Positions 45,801-53,371 of a DNA stretch of 60,075 bases are shown here, in pieces. The stretch's first letter is position 1. Every line of letters starts with the position of its first letter. This DNA comes from an uncultured Bacteroidales bacterium (lineage in GTDB: Bacteria; Bacteroidota; Bacteroidia; Bacteroidales; P3), in NCBI GenBank assembly GCA_905233475.1, contig CAJOEN010000033.1:1-60075 (forward strand), given 5' to 3'. The notes beneath the pieces are model-generated. The model had not been told where the DNA came from and did not search any database. It saw only the letters and a program-made list of their open reading frames with translations. The position numbers and the translations under genes are program-made.

Positions 45801-47129
45801 TTAAATTATTATTCCAATTTTTATTGGATATACTTTTTGGTCGGTGTTGATAAACACAGGCAGTAGCGAAGGCTGTATGAAGAATTTAAATAATTTGTAT
45901 CCAACGGCGAACCTTAGGTCAAGTTTGTAAGGGTTGATGAAATTCTTGGGGTTTTCTTTCATATAATGTTTGTCGTCGTTGTTTTTTATGTTGTATTTCA
46001 GACCGGTGTGCGAGTTGGTGTAGCTTATGCCCGGTATCATGGTTATCGAGGCTCGTAATTTGTTTTTTGAAAAAACCAAGCCTATGGGGAATGTTACGTA
46101 GCGTGTAACGAGTTTTGTAGCGCATTGGCCTGCAATTGGCTGAGTTCCATTCATATCCAGATGCTTGGGGGTGTTGTCGGTTATGGTGATGTATTGGTTG
46201 CGGAATTTATATACATCGCTTTCGTAACCTAAGCCGGCTTGAAAATGCAGTCTTTTGCGTACAATAGGGCACCTGTACGACAAAGCCAACTGAAACGACG
46301 AGGGGGTAGTGCGTAGTTCGTATGCATCGTCGAGTGAGTAAAGGCCGTTGAATGGGTTGTTTGTCCAGTTGTGGAATCCCCATGCAAAATCGAAATCTAT
46401 ATGGTGTTCCAGAAAATCTTCGTCATCATCATATTCATCATACCACGAATCTTCGTCATACCACGAATCTTTGTCTTTGCAGACATGCTTTTTGTGTTTG
46501 ATTTTTTTGTTCGAGTTGATAGCGATGTTTTTGTCGCGATATATCTCGTAGTAGTACAGATAGTTGCAGTCGATTGTGCTGGCGGAGATTCGGGAGTTGT
46601 CGTTGGCGATAAGTTCTATGGAGTCGCCCACCAAGGGGGTTTGGAATATTGTGTAGGCGTGGTCTGACGTATGCACATAAAGCCTTTTGCACCACAGCGT
46701 ATCGCCCAACAATTTGCTCATAGCCACTTGGCTGTAGTCTTTGGCTTCTATACGTATATTGCTGTTGCATAGATTGTTAAAATATCCTTGTGCGTTGTTG
46801 GATAGAAATATGTTGGTATTACGGTTGGTGGAATCCAAATGTATGTAAACCGTGCCCGAACACGTTTTGCAGGAGTCGTAGCCAAGAAAAAGGGTGTCGT
46901 TTTTGATGGTGATCATATTGTTGTCCTTGATTTTTTTTACGTCATTTTGTGTCAGCGATTGAAATTCCACGTAGCTGTTGTTGTCGAAGGTGATAAAAGC
47001 ATTGAAATTGTTGCCCACATACACGTTGTGTACTTTGTTTTGTAGGTTTTGACGTATTGTGCTGCTGTTTTGAGCCATAATATTCATGGTGGCGAGCACT
47101 AAAACGGATAGGATAACTGTTTTTTTCAT
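45801..47129 (-). CDS. Envelope protein: GIN-like head plus outer-membrane barrel
   Basis: 442 residues, signal peptide to IMAQ. Residues ~30-210 repeat short beta rungs (VYVGNNFNAFITFDN, SIELIANDNSRISAST), like the adhesin-head GIN/DUF2807 fold. A charged linker with a near-exact tandem copy, DSWYDE then DSWYDEYDDDED, precedes a C-terminal barrel of ~200 residues (FQLALSYRCPIVRKRLHFQA, ending KVYPIKIGIII). The combination suggests a surface or periplasmic head on a barrel anchor. It is the third gene of the ECF operon and a likely target of its control. Confidence 0.65.
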   Translation of the reverse strand: MKKTVILSVLVLATMNIMAQNSSTIRQNLQNKVHNVYVGNNFNAFITFDNNSYVEFQSLTQNDVKKIKDNNMITIKNDTLFLGYDSCKTCSGTVYIHLDSTNRNTNIFLSNNAQGYFNNLCNSNIRIEAKDYSQVAMSKLLGDTLWCKRLYVHTSDHAYTIFQTPLVGDSIELIANDNSRISASTIDCNYLYYYEIYRDKNIAINSNKKIKHKKHVCKDKDSWYDEDSWYDEYDDDEDFLEHHIDFDFAWGFHNWTNNPFNGLYSLDDAYELRTTPSSFQLALSYRCPIVRKRLHFQAGLGYESDVYKFRNQYITITDNTPKHLDMNGTQPIAGQCATKLVTRYVTFPIGLVFSKNKLRASITMIPGISYTNSHTGLKYNIKNNDDKHYMKENPKNFINPYKLDLRFAVGYKLFKFFIQPSLLPVFINTDQKVYPIKIGIII

Positions 47130-47163
47130 TGTTGTAAAGTGTTTTAATATTTAATGTCCTTTT

Positions 47164-47997
47164 TTAAAAACTAAGAAATGATGATAATTTTTCGATACCG
47201 GGTTGGGTTTTGCGCTGCAGGTTTTCCATGCTGCTGGCTATTTCGCGGAAAGTTTCCGATTGGCTTAGCAGGTCGCCGACAAACGCAATGGCTAATTGCA
47301 TAGGATTCGGTTCGTTTTTATAGGGAGGATTCGGTTTGTCGTAGGAGTACGAAATCAGTTGGTCGGTGTAAACCACGTTTTGGGGAGTTGAAATAAATAC
47401 TAAATCGTTGTCGCTTGAGGTGGTGTCTTTTTCGTTGTCGCTATCGTTTTGAAATTCAGTTGTTTCTGTTGCTTCGGCAATTTCTATTGTAACAACGGTG
47501 TTTTCTGAGGTGGCAATTTCCTCATTATTTTGGGCAGTTTTCACCGAGGTCGCGATAGGTGTTTCTGTTTTGGTGTATAGTGTTGTGTATGAGGTGTTTT
47601 GTGGATGTTCTAATATTTGTTCCGTTTTTGTTTCGGTTGCGTTGGAGGTGTCAATTTTCTTTGTGTGAGCTGTAATTGCTTGATTGTCATTGGTATTGGT
47701 GTTGCCGGTAAGTACAAATGCCCCGACAGCCAAAAGCACTGATATGCTTGCCGCCACCGCTACCTTGGCATAGGCTGGGAACAGGGATATGTATTTGTGT
47801 TTCAGACTGTTCTTGTTTGAGAAAACAACTTTGGCTTGTGCCGCAATTTTTAGATTGGGGTCGTACAGCGAGAGTTCTTCCTGCAAATATTTGTGCTGTT
47901 GCAGAAATGCCTCAACCTCAAGCCTTTCGTCGTCGGTGAGTAGTCCTTCCGCATAACGAAAGAGGTATAGTTCGTAGTTTTCGGTGTTTATGTCCAT
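47164..47997 (-). CDS. Anti-sigma-factor-like membrane protein
   Basis: 277 residues. The N-terminal ~60 residues (MDINTENYELYLFRYAEGLL, then EVEAFLQQHKYLQEEL) match the short helical sigma-binding head common in Bacteroidota. One membrane helix follows near residues 78-95 (VAVAASISVLLAVGAFVLTG), then a low-complexity Thr/Glu/Asn-rich periplasmic region. It lies 20 nt after the ECF sigma gene. It should hold the sigma factor at the membrane until an envelope signal arrives. Confidence 0.75.
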   Translation of the reverse strand: MDINTENYELYLFRYAEGLLTDDERLEVEAFLQQHKYLQEELSLYDPNLKIAAQAKVVFSNKNSLKHKYISLFPAYAKVAVAASISVLLAVGAFVLTGNTNTNDNQAITAHTKKIDTSNATETKTEQILEHPQNTSYTTLYTKTETPIATSVKTAQNNEEIATSENTVVTIEIAEATETTEFQNDSDNEKDTTSSDNDLVFISTPQNVVYTDQLISYSYDKPNPPYKNEPNPMQLAIAFVGDLLSQSETFREIASSMENLQRKTQPGIEKLSSFLSF

Positions 47998-48017
47998 TTT
48001 ATGTAGTTTTTTCGGTT

Positions 48018-48503
48018 CTAAAAATCGTTTTTATTCAGTTGTTTTCGCATTGCTACCCTTGCTCTGAAAAGGTACACCTGCACTTGCTGTTCGCTGATAT
48101 TCAGTATTTTGGTTATTTCTTTGTAGCTGTATCCGTCTATGTCGCGCAGTTGTAGTATAGCTTTCTGGGTTTCAGGTAGTTGCTGCATGGCTTGTTGCAA
48201 GGCTTCTTTAAGGTCGATGTTCTCGCAGGGGTGGTATTCGGTGTCTTGCCGTGGGAGTTTGTCAAGTGCGTGCTCGGCGGTCTTTTGGCTCCGCATGGTC
48301 ATCATTAGTTGGCGGTAGGTTACGGATAGCAGAAACGACTTGCCTTTTGCCATTTGGACGTTATCCAGATTTTTCCACAGTGCGGCGAAGGCCTCTTGTA
48401 CCGCGTCCTGACAGTCGGATTCGTTGTGGTGGCAGTGCATGGCGAAGTTGTAAACATCGTCAGCCCAGAGTTCCACGCATCTGTTGTAATCTTTTCTTGT
48501 CAA
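48018..48503 (-). CDS. ECF-type RNA polymerase sigma factor
   Basis: 161 residues. Region 2 starts CVELWADDVYNFAMHCHHNE with QDAVQEAFAALWKNL. Region 4 is QLPETQKAILQLRDIDGYSY then EITKILNISEQQVQVYLFRA. The promoter box TATATTTG (48541-48548, minus strand) is just upstream. It leads the operon sigma, anti-sigma, GIN-barrel, lipoprotein, and probably controls it. Confidence 0.92.
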   Translation of the reverse strand: MTRKDYNRCVELWADDVYNFAMHCHHNESDCQDAVQEAFAALWKNLDNVQMAKGKSFLLSVTYRQLMMTMRSQKTAEHALDKLPRQDTEYHPCENIDLKEALQQAMQQLPETQKAILQLRDIDGYSYKEITKILNISEQQVQVYLFRARVAMRKQLNKNDF

Positions 48504-48540
48504 GATGTTCTGAATTTATTTCCGATCTATATAATAATTG

Positions 48541-48548
48541 CAAATATA
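48541..48548 (-). promoter_or_regulatory. -7 box of the ECF sigma operon
   Basis: Minus-strand TATATTTG, 37 nt before the ATG at 48503. This is the housekeeping-type element rather than an ECF promoter. Confidence 0.55.
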
Positions 48549-48601
48549 CCACAAAATATTACACCTTGCGAATTTTTTTTCAATTAAAAAAATATAAGAA
48601 T

Positions 48602-49024
48602 ATGAAAAAAGTAGTTTTATTTTTAGCATTGTGTGCAGGAGTTGTTTCCTTGCAAGCGCAAACCGACAACACAAAAGCCAACAACAATTACCGCGAGGTG
48701 ACTGTTGACGAGGGCGTTTTTGTTAAAGTTGAAAATCCAGCCGAATTCCCTGGCGGCGAAGAGGCTTTGTTAGAATACATTGTAAACAACATACAATTAC
48801 CCCGAACAAGCTAAAAAAGAAAAAATCTCGGGACGTGTGTATGTTTCATTTATCGTCGAAAAAGACGTTCAATCTCCAGGGTAAAAGTAATTAAAGGCAT
48901 TGGCGGTGGATGCGACGAAAAGGCTATGCGTGTGGTTCGCAAAATGCCTAAATGGGAACCTGGCACACAACATGGCAAACTAGTACGTGTTAAGTACATT
49001 TTGCCGCTGAATTTCAAGCTGTAA
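48602..49024 (+). pseudogene. TonB C-terminal-like protein with two frameshifts
   Basis: It opens with a signal peptide (MKKVVLFLALCAGVVSLQAQ) and FPGGEEALLEYIVNNIQ. One extra T near 48797 shifts the frame, which then reads YPEQAKKEKISGRVYVSFIV. One base missing near 48867 restores it for RVKVIKGIGGGCDEKAMRVV to RVKYILPLNFKL. The pieces line up as one 141-codon secreted TonB_C-domain protein. It is divergent from the ECF sigma gene. Either a real pseudogene or a local sequence error. Confidence 0.8.
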
Positions 49025-49127
49025 AAAAAACAGATAAAAACCTTGTTATCAACGGGTTGAATTTTACAACTTTCAACCCAAAATAGTTGTATCAAGTTTT
49101 TGTACACCTATAATATAAGGTGTGTGA

Positions 49128-49901
49128 TTACTGTTCTTTCGATTCCATCAGTTTGTCGAGTTTCTTCTCTATCTCGTCGAGTTTGGCTTTTACATCGTCG
49201 TTGTTGTCGCTGACCATGGCATCGACAAAGACCGAGTTGATGAACGACATGCCGATGATGCCGCCCATTATCAGCAGAATACAGAAATAGATGCGGACAA
49301 GGGTGCCTATTGCGGGCGAGGTGGCCAGGGCGATGGTGTCGGGGATGTCGTACCAGCCTTCCACGGTGCAGATGCGGAAAACGGAATAGATGGAGTCGAA
49401 AGGCGTGGCGAAATAGTCGGGGGCTATGTCCTTGAAAAGGCTGCAGTTGATAAGTCCGAACATCACTATAAGCACGAAAAAGCATAGCAGCACTGCGTAG
49501 GACTCCCTGATGGCCAGCTTGAAACCATTGACGATTTGGGTGAAATTGGGGAAGAAATGCAAAACCCTGAGGAAACGGAAAACGCGTAACAATCTTAGAA
49601 CCAGTAGGAAGGATAAATCAAACAGACCTTCGGGGACGAACAAGGCCACCAGCGAGGGGAGCGAAATGATGACCAGAATGCCGTCCAAACGGTTCCAGCC
49701 CGACGCCCAGTAGCCTTTGAGCCCGAGGTCGGAGTGCTTTATTATCATTTCGACAATGAAAATGAGTGTGCAGGCCACATCAACGACCTGAATCCACGTG
49801 CTGTCCACATTGCTGGTCTGAAGGAAGATGACCACGGCGTTGAGCAGTATGACGGCAAGGATGAGATTCTCGTTAAGAAAGAGGTTTTTTATATGTTTCA
49901 T
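49128..49901 (-). CDS. Voltage-gated cation channel (BacNav-like, single 6-TM repeat)
   Basis: 257 residues from the ATG at 49901. Six membrane segments. S4 is LRLLRVFRFLRVLHFF near 105-120 with Arg spaced every third residue. The pore filter is TVEGW near 179-183, followed by S6 (LLIMGGIIGMSFINSVFVDA) and a C-terminal coiled coil (DVKAKLDEIEKKLDKLMES) for tetramer formation. NaChBac-type channels have TLESW; Glu then Gly here recalls the ExGW spelling of calcium-channel repeats. It should open on depolarisation; ion preference is unknown. Confidence 0.85.
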   Translation of the reverse strand: MKHIKNLFLNENLILAVILLNAVVIFLQTSNVDSTWIQVVDVACTLIFIVEMIIKHSDLGLKGYWASGWNRLDGILVIISLPSLVALFVPEGLFDLSFLLVLRLLRVFRFLRVLHFFPNFTQIVNGFKLAIRESYAVLLCFFVLIVMFGLINCSLFKDIAPDYFATPFDSIYSVFRICTVEGWYDIPDTIALATSPAIGTLVRIYFCILLIMGGIIGMSFINSVFVDAMVSDNNDDVKAKLDEIEKKLDKLMESKEQ

Positions 49902-49925
49902 AACAAAGTAATTATTGATGTACAA

Positions 49926-50260
49926 AAGTGCGAGGGCTATTTTGTCTCAGCCACAAGCATTGTGCAAAGGTACGGAAAAAATATGATTTTTAACGCAATT
50001 CGTCAGAATTTGGCCTATATCTTTGATTAGCAACGCTATTGAATTTATTTAAGGTAAAAAATTACAACTTTTTCCATTTTTTTGTGGCGATTTTTACAAC
50101 TTTTTCCATTTTTTCGCCCGCCTAAAAGGGTGTTTGAACACGGATTTATCCCTTTTCGCCTTCGGCGAGAAATCCAACAAATAAGAACATATCTAACAAA
50201 TAATTTTGGATAATTTGAAAAGATTTGCATAGATTTCTGCCGCTTGCGGCTAGGAGTTTT
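49926..50260. other. Intergenic tract with REP-like palindromes
   Basis: No gene is supported. TCGCCTTCGGCGA forms a tight hairpin near 50156. 50231-50260 is the 30-nt element shared with 18725-18754. The two TTTTTCCATTTTTT-type words near 50068 and 50102 are a short direct repeat. Confidence 0.55.
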
Positions 50261-50568
50261 TGAACACGGATTGGACGGATGATACGGATTTTGACCACGA
50301 ATATGCACGAATATGCACGAATTATTCTCCTGCTCGCTGAAGCTCGCGAAATACGTAGATTTATTTTTAACATCGAAAAACACGTAAAGACACGAATTAT
50401 TATCCTTCTCGCCTTCGGCTCGAGAGTTCTTGTGGATTAATTTGAACACGGATTGGACGGATGACACGGATTTTTGAACACGAATGGCACGAATTTCTCC
50501 TGCTCGCTGAAGCTCGCGAATTACGCAGATTTATTTTTAACATCGAAAAACACGGAAATGCACGAATT
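50261..50568. repeat. Two direct copies of a ~130-bp intergenic repeat
   Basis: Copy A is 50261-50398 and copy B is 50443-50568. Both begin TGAACACGGATTGGACGGAT. They continue with CACGAAT words, CTCCTGCTCGCTGAAGCTCG, and GATTTATTTTTAACATCGAA then AAACACG. Between them lies CTTCTCGCCTTCGGCTCGAG. They have the look of a Bacteroidota non-coding repeat family. Confidence 0.8.
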
Positions 50569-50602
50569 TGTTTATTGGGGGCAAAATAGGCTGGGTAAGT
50601 GC

Positions 50603-50638
50603 AAAATAAAAGGCTGGCTCCGCCAGCCTTTTATTTTC
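50603..50638 (-). terminator. Terminator of the UDG-like gene
   Basis: AAGGCTGGC pairs perfectly with GCCAGCCTT around a 3-nt loop and is flanked by AT-rich runs giving TTTTATTTT on both strands. It lies 10 nt past the stop. Confidence 0.85.
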
Positions 50639-50648
50639 CCCAAAAAAA

Positions 50649-51329
50649 CTATTTAATAGGGGGCATCATTTTCCATTTTTTATATGTTCCGACAACTACA
50701 TTATAATATCGTTCATCTGTCAATCCTCCTTGACTATCTCTTGTTGAATTTGGATGGTAGTAATCTATTAGAACTTTTTCATTGTTACAATAAACTCTCG
50801 CGTTTCTTTTTTTTATTTCCCCATTCAACCCGAATTGTTCTCGCAAATCAGTGGTCAAATTCCAAACTCGGCTACAATTAATAATAACATCGGGATTAAT
50901 TTGTTCAACCTGAGCCAATATAACATCTTTGTACTTATTATATTTGGCAGAAATACTAGAATTATTTGAACGAGAGCATCCTCCACACTTGTTCACATTA
51001 ATTAATGCTATATCGAGCATGACATTAACACCATTGATGCATGCATTCTCATCAACATTCAACCTTTTTTTCTTGTAAATCATACCATAAGAACAAGAAA
51101 TAATACGCTTAAATGTCAATTTCCACATTTTATAACAAGTAACATTAGCATGAAAATCTCGTTGGTTTTCATCTGGATTGTCAGTATGTGAATTATTCGC
51201 TTCTTTCAATATCCATAATATTTTTGGATATGCTTTCTTATATTTAGACATATTTGTAATTCCATCAACGATTGATTTTTTTCCGTATGCTTTTTTTATT
51301 TCAGCATCAAATGAATCTACTGTTTTCAT
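50649..51329 (-). CDS. Uracil-DNA-glycosylase-like hypothetical protein
   Basis: 226 residues from MKTVDSFDAEIKKAYG at 51329. I see a possible UDG-superfamily outline: a strand with KILWILKEAN, a Cys/Asn segment ALINVNKCGGCSRSN, a strand PDVIINCSRVWNL, and a late IDYYHPNSTRD where the His-Pro could be motif 2. The resemblance is weak, and motif 1 with its catalytic Asp is not obvious. Low-GC codon use against the core genes suggests acquired DNA. It stands next to an Mrr-type nuclease, so a defence role is possible. Confidence 0.45.
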   Translation of the reverse strand: MKTVDSFDAEIKKAYGKKSIVDGITNMSKYKKAYPKILWILKEANNSHTDNPDENQRDFHANVTCYKMWKLTFKRIISCSYGMIYKKKRLNVDENACINGVNVMLDIALINVNKCGGCSRSNNSSISAKYNKYKDVILAQVEQINPDVIINCSRVWNLTTDLREQFGLNGEIKKRNARVYCNNEKVLIDYYHPNSTRDSQGGLTDERYYNVVVGTYKKWKMMPPIK

Positions 51330-51478
51330 CATTATTATTAAACAAAACAAGGCTTCTTCAATAAATAAATACTACTCTGTCAAGCATCGCCATTTTTCTC
51401 CACAAAGCAGTTTTGTCAGTTTGACTTTGCAAAGTTACGTTTTTTATTTTATATCTCCATTTTTTTTTGCTGGTCGTT

Positions 51479-51503
51479 ATATATATATATATATATATAT
51501 ATA
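51479..51503. repeat. (AT)n microsatellite
   Basis: About 12 AT dinucleotides in a row between the UDG-like gene's promoter region (TAACTTTG, minus strand, 51430-51437) and the nuclease terminator. It could vary in length by slippage. Confidence 0.9.
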
Positions 51504-51568
51504 AGTTATACGGATTACTCGCCTCGGTTTTCGTTTTTTTAGGTGCGGTAAGGAACGTTTTGCAAAAT

Positions 51569-51593
51569 AAAAGGCTGGGGGAGTCAGCCTTTT
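51569..51593 (-). terminator. Terminator of the Mrr-type nuclease gene
   Basis: AAAAGGCTG pairs with CAGCCTTTT. It shares GCAAAATAAAAGGCTGG with the terminator at 50603, so the two neighbouring genes end in near-identical hairpins. Confidence 0.75.
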
Positions 51594-51622
51594 AATTGAT
51601 GTATGTTTTAAATTATTACGAA

Positions 51623-52663
51623 CTATACCGGCAGGGAGTACAAACCATTGTCTATCAGCATTTCAGCAAAAGCACGACCATTAATTAGGAGAATGCCCTT
51701 TTCGCTAGCTAGCCGCTTCGTTTCTTCTGTAAAATCCTCACAAGTAGAAATCACCCATAATTGGGTTGATCTATCTTCCAAACTATCTTCAAAAGTCTTA
51801 GCATACAAGGCAATTTGCTCCACAGCCCAAGAATCGGTAAAACCACTATGTGCTTTGACTTGTATTAAAATTGTGTGATTATTCAATTTGTCAAAAGTGG
51901 CTACCACATCAGCATCACCCTCATTTGTTTTGGTTGTATTTTTTGCAGGAATGTAAACAACCGCACCCAATGATTCCATGTACCATCTTACAAGTTCCTC
52001 TATCTTTCGGTCATTCATAAGGTCGCGCATCTGATTAGAAAGAATTTCTGCTGCTGAGGAAACAAATGCCGATTTCAAATTAATAGGTTCCTGATGTTCA
52101 AGCACACTGCATACTTCTTCCATTAAATCAGAAATGTCTGCATTGGTTTGCCTTATTTTCATTCGGGAATAAAGAGGCTGAGCAGCATATTCATCACGTG
52201 AAATGTTAAGGCGCAACGGTTCTACCTTTCGGTAAAAACCCATATCTATAATACGACCATCCGAATAAGTTGGATAGCCATTTTGGTCAAGAGTTGCTCT
52301 ATCTCCGTTCCAATCAATCCACAAATTATGGTCAAATGTCTCATTATTATATACCGTATTATCGGAAATCTTATAGATACTAAAAGTTCCCCCGTCCATG
52401 GGCACAACGACAATGTCACCTTTTTTCATTCCGTTCAGAAAACGCCAAAGATTGTAACGGTTACGAGGTTGGTATCCCCATTCTTTTTGAAAAACATCCG
52501 CGAATGATTTCATACTATCAGAAAGACGTTCCTGATAATTTTCATCTGAAAAATCGCTCCATCCTATAGAGATAATGTTATGCTTTACAAGCAACTCATA
52601 AGTAAATGGCCAAGCATGATCACCGCATGTGCAACGGTGTAGCCAACATTTTTTTCTTTTCAT
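51623..52663 (-). CDS. Mrr-type restriction nuclease with PUA/EVE-like N-terminal domain
   Basis: 346 residues. The C-terminal Mrr_cat fold carries the PD-(D/E)xK core: EGDADVVATF near 250 and ILIQVKAHSG near 270, then FTEETKRLASEKGILLINGR. The first ~130 residues (LLVKHNIISIGWSDF, NGMKKGDIVVVPMDGGTFSI) have the IGW and GDIVVV marks of PUA/EVE-like domains that read modified bases. The likely role is cleavage of modified foreign DNA (type IV restriction). The CWLHRCTCGDH start may bind metal. No methylase is adjacent, in keeping with a modification-dependent enzyme. Confidence 0.75.
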   Translation of the reverse strand: MKRKKCWLHRCTCGDHAWPFTYELLVKHNIISIGWSDFSDENYQERLSDSMKSFADVFQKEWGYQPRNRYNLWRFLNGMKKGDIVVVPMDGGTFSIYKISDNTVYNNETFDHNLWIDWNGDRATLDQNGYPTYSDGRIIDMGFYRKVEPLRLNISRDEYAAQPLYSRMKIRQTNADISDLMEEVCSVLEHQEPINLKSAFVSSAAEILSNQMRDLMNDRKIEELVRWYMESLGAVVYIPAKNTTKTNEGDADVVATFDKLNNHTILIQVKAHSGFTDSWAVEQIALYAKTFEDSLEDRSTQLWVISTCEDFTEETKRLASEKGILLINGRAFAEMLIDNGLYSLPV

Positions 52664-52808
52664 GATTATTTTTTTTGATTAACAAACTAATACTTTCATT
52701 TATTTACTATTCCCCTCCCCTGCCGAAGTCCATTTAGACAAGTTCGAGGGAAAACTGTTTTGCAAAGTCACGTTTTTAATTTTATATGTCCAAATATATA
52801 TCAACAAG

Positions 52809-53294
52809 TTACAGAAATACCTCGCCCCAGTTTTCGGCCACGGCTTTTTCGGTGGCGCCGAGTATATCGGCGTAAACGTCGGCGAAGAACTCCCTCAAGC
52901 CTTTGGGCTCGTCGCTGGCGTTGGAGAAGGCTTCCATGCTGCGGGTTTCCACGAAATCCATCTTGCAACCGCCGAGGCTCTCGAGCAGCCGGACTTGCAT
53001 TTTGAAACCTGTTTCCTCGAATGCGAAAGGCTCCACAAGCACCATGCCCGCTTTGCAGCCCTTGGAGAGCAGCATGGGTATGTTACGGGAGACGCTTTGC
53101 AGCGTTGCCTCTTCCATTGCCGACATTACGGCCACCACAAGGCAGTGCGTACAGGGCGCAAGGGTGTCCCAGTTTGTAAATACGGGGACATTGCGGCCTC
53201 CCCAGGTGTCTTTCAAGAGGTTTTCCAGCTGTCCGTGGCTGTGGTTGTCGCACAAAACGACGACTAATTTTTGTTTCTGTTGTGTTGTGTTCAT
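52809..53294 (-). CDS. Short FtsZ-like domain protein lacking the G-box
   Basis: 161 residues, no clear named family. Read against FtsZ, the segments line up in order: KLVVVLCDN (strand 1), VPVFTNWDTLA (compare FtsZ VxxxNTDxQAL), THCLVVAVMSAMEEAT at the place of the GGGTGTG tubulin loop, AGMVLVEPFAFEETG (compare VxIVTxPFxFEG), and LREFFADVYADILGATEKAV (compare the LxxAFxAANDxL helix). Both glycine-rich nucleotide loops are missing and it ends before the T7 loop, so GTP binding is unlikely. It follows the MreB-like gene by 77 nt on the same strand. The FtsZ relation is my reading, not proven. Confidence 0.45.
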   Translation of the reverse strand: MNTTQQKQKLVVVLCDNHSHGQLENLLKDTWGGRNVPVFTNWDTLAPCTHCLVVAVMSAMEEATLQSVSRNIPMLLSKGCKAGMVLVEPFAFEETGFKMQVRLLESLGGCKMDFVETRSMEAFSNASDEPKGLREFFADVYADILGATEKAVAENWGEVFL

Positions 53295-53326
53295 TTTTTT
53301 ATATGGTTTTTAATGTTACAGAAAGG

Positions 53327-53352
53327 CAACCTCTAAAGAGGTTGTTTTTTTT
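53327..53352. terminator. Hairpin between the MreB-like and FtsZ-like genes
   Basis: CAACCTCT and AGAGGTTG form a perfect 8-bp stem with a 2-base loop, followed by eight T on the plus strand. On the minus strand, where both genes lie, there is no T run after the stem. It may be a processing or attenuation site, or a plus-strand terminator. Confidence 0.5.
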
Positions 53353-53371
53353 CGGTTTTTATTATTGGGGG

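Noticed and set aside
49054..49079. Terminator after the TonB-like remnant
   Set aside because: GGGTTGAA/TTCAACCC forms a hairpin but no T run follows on either strand.
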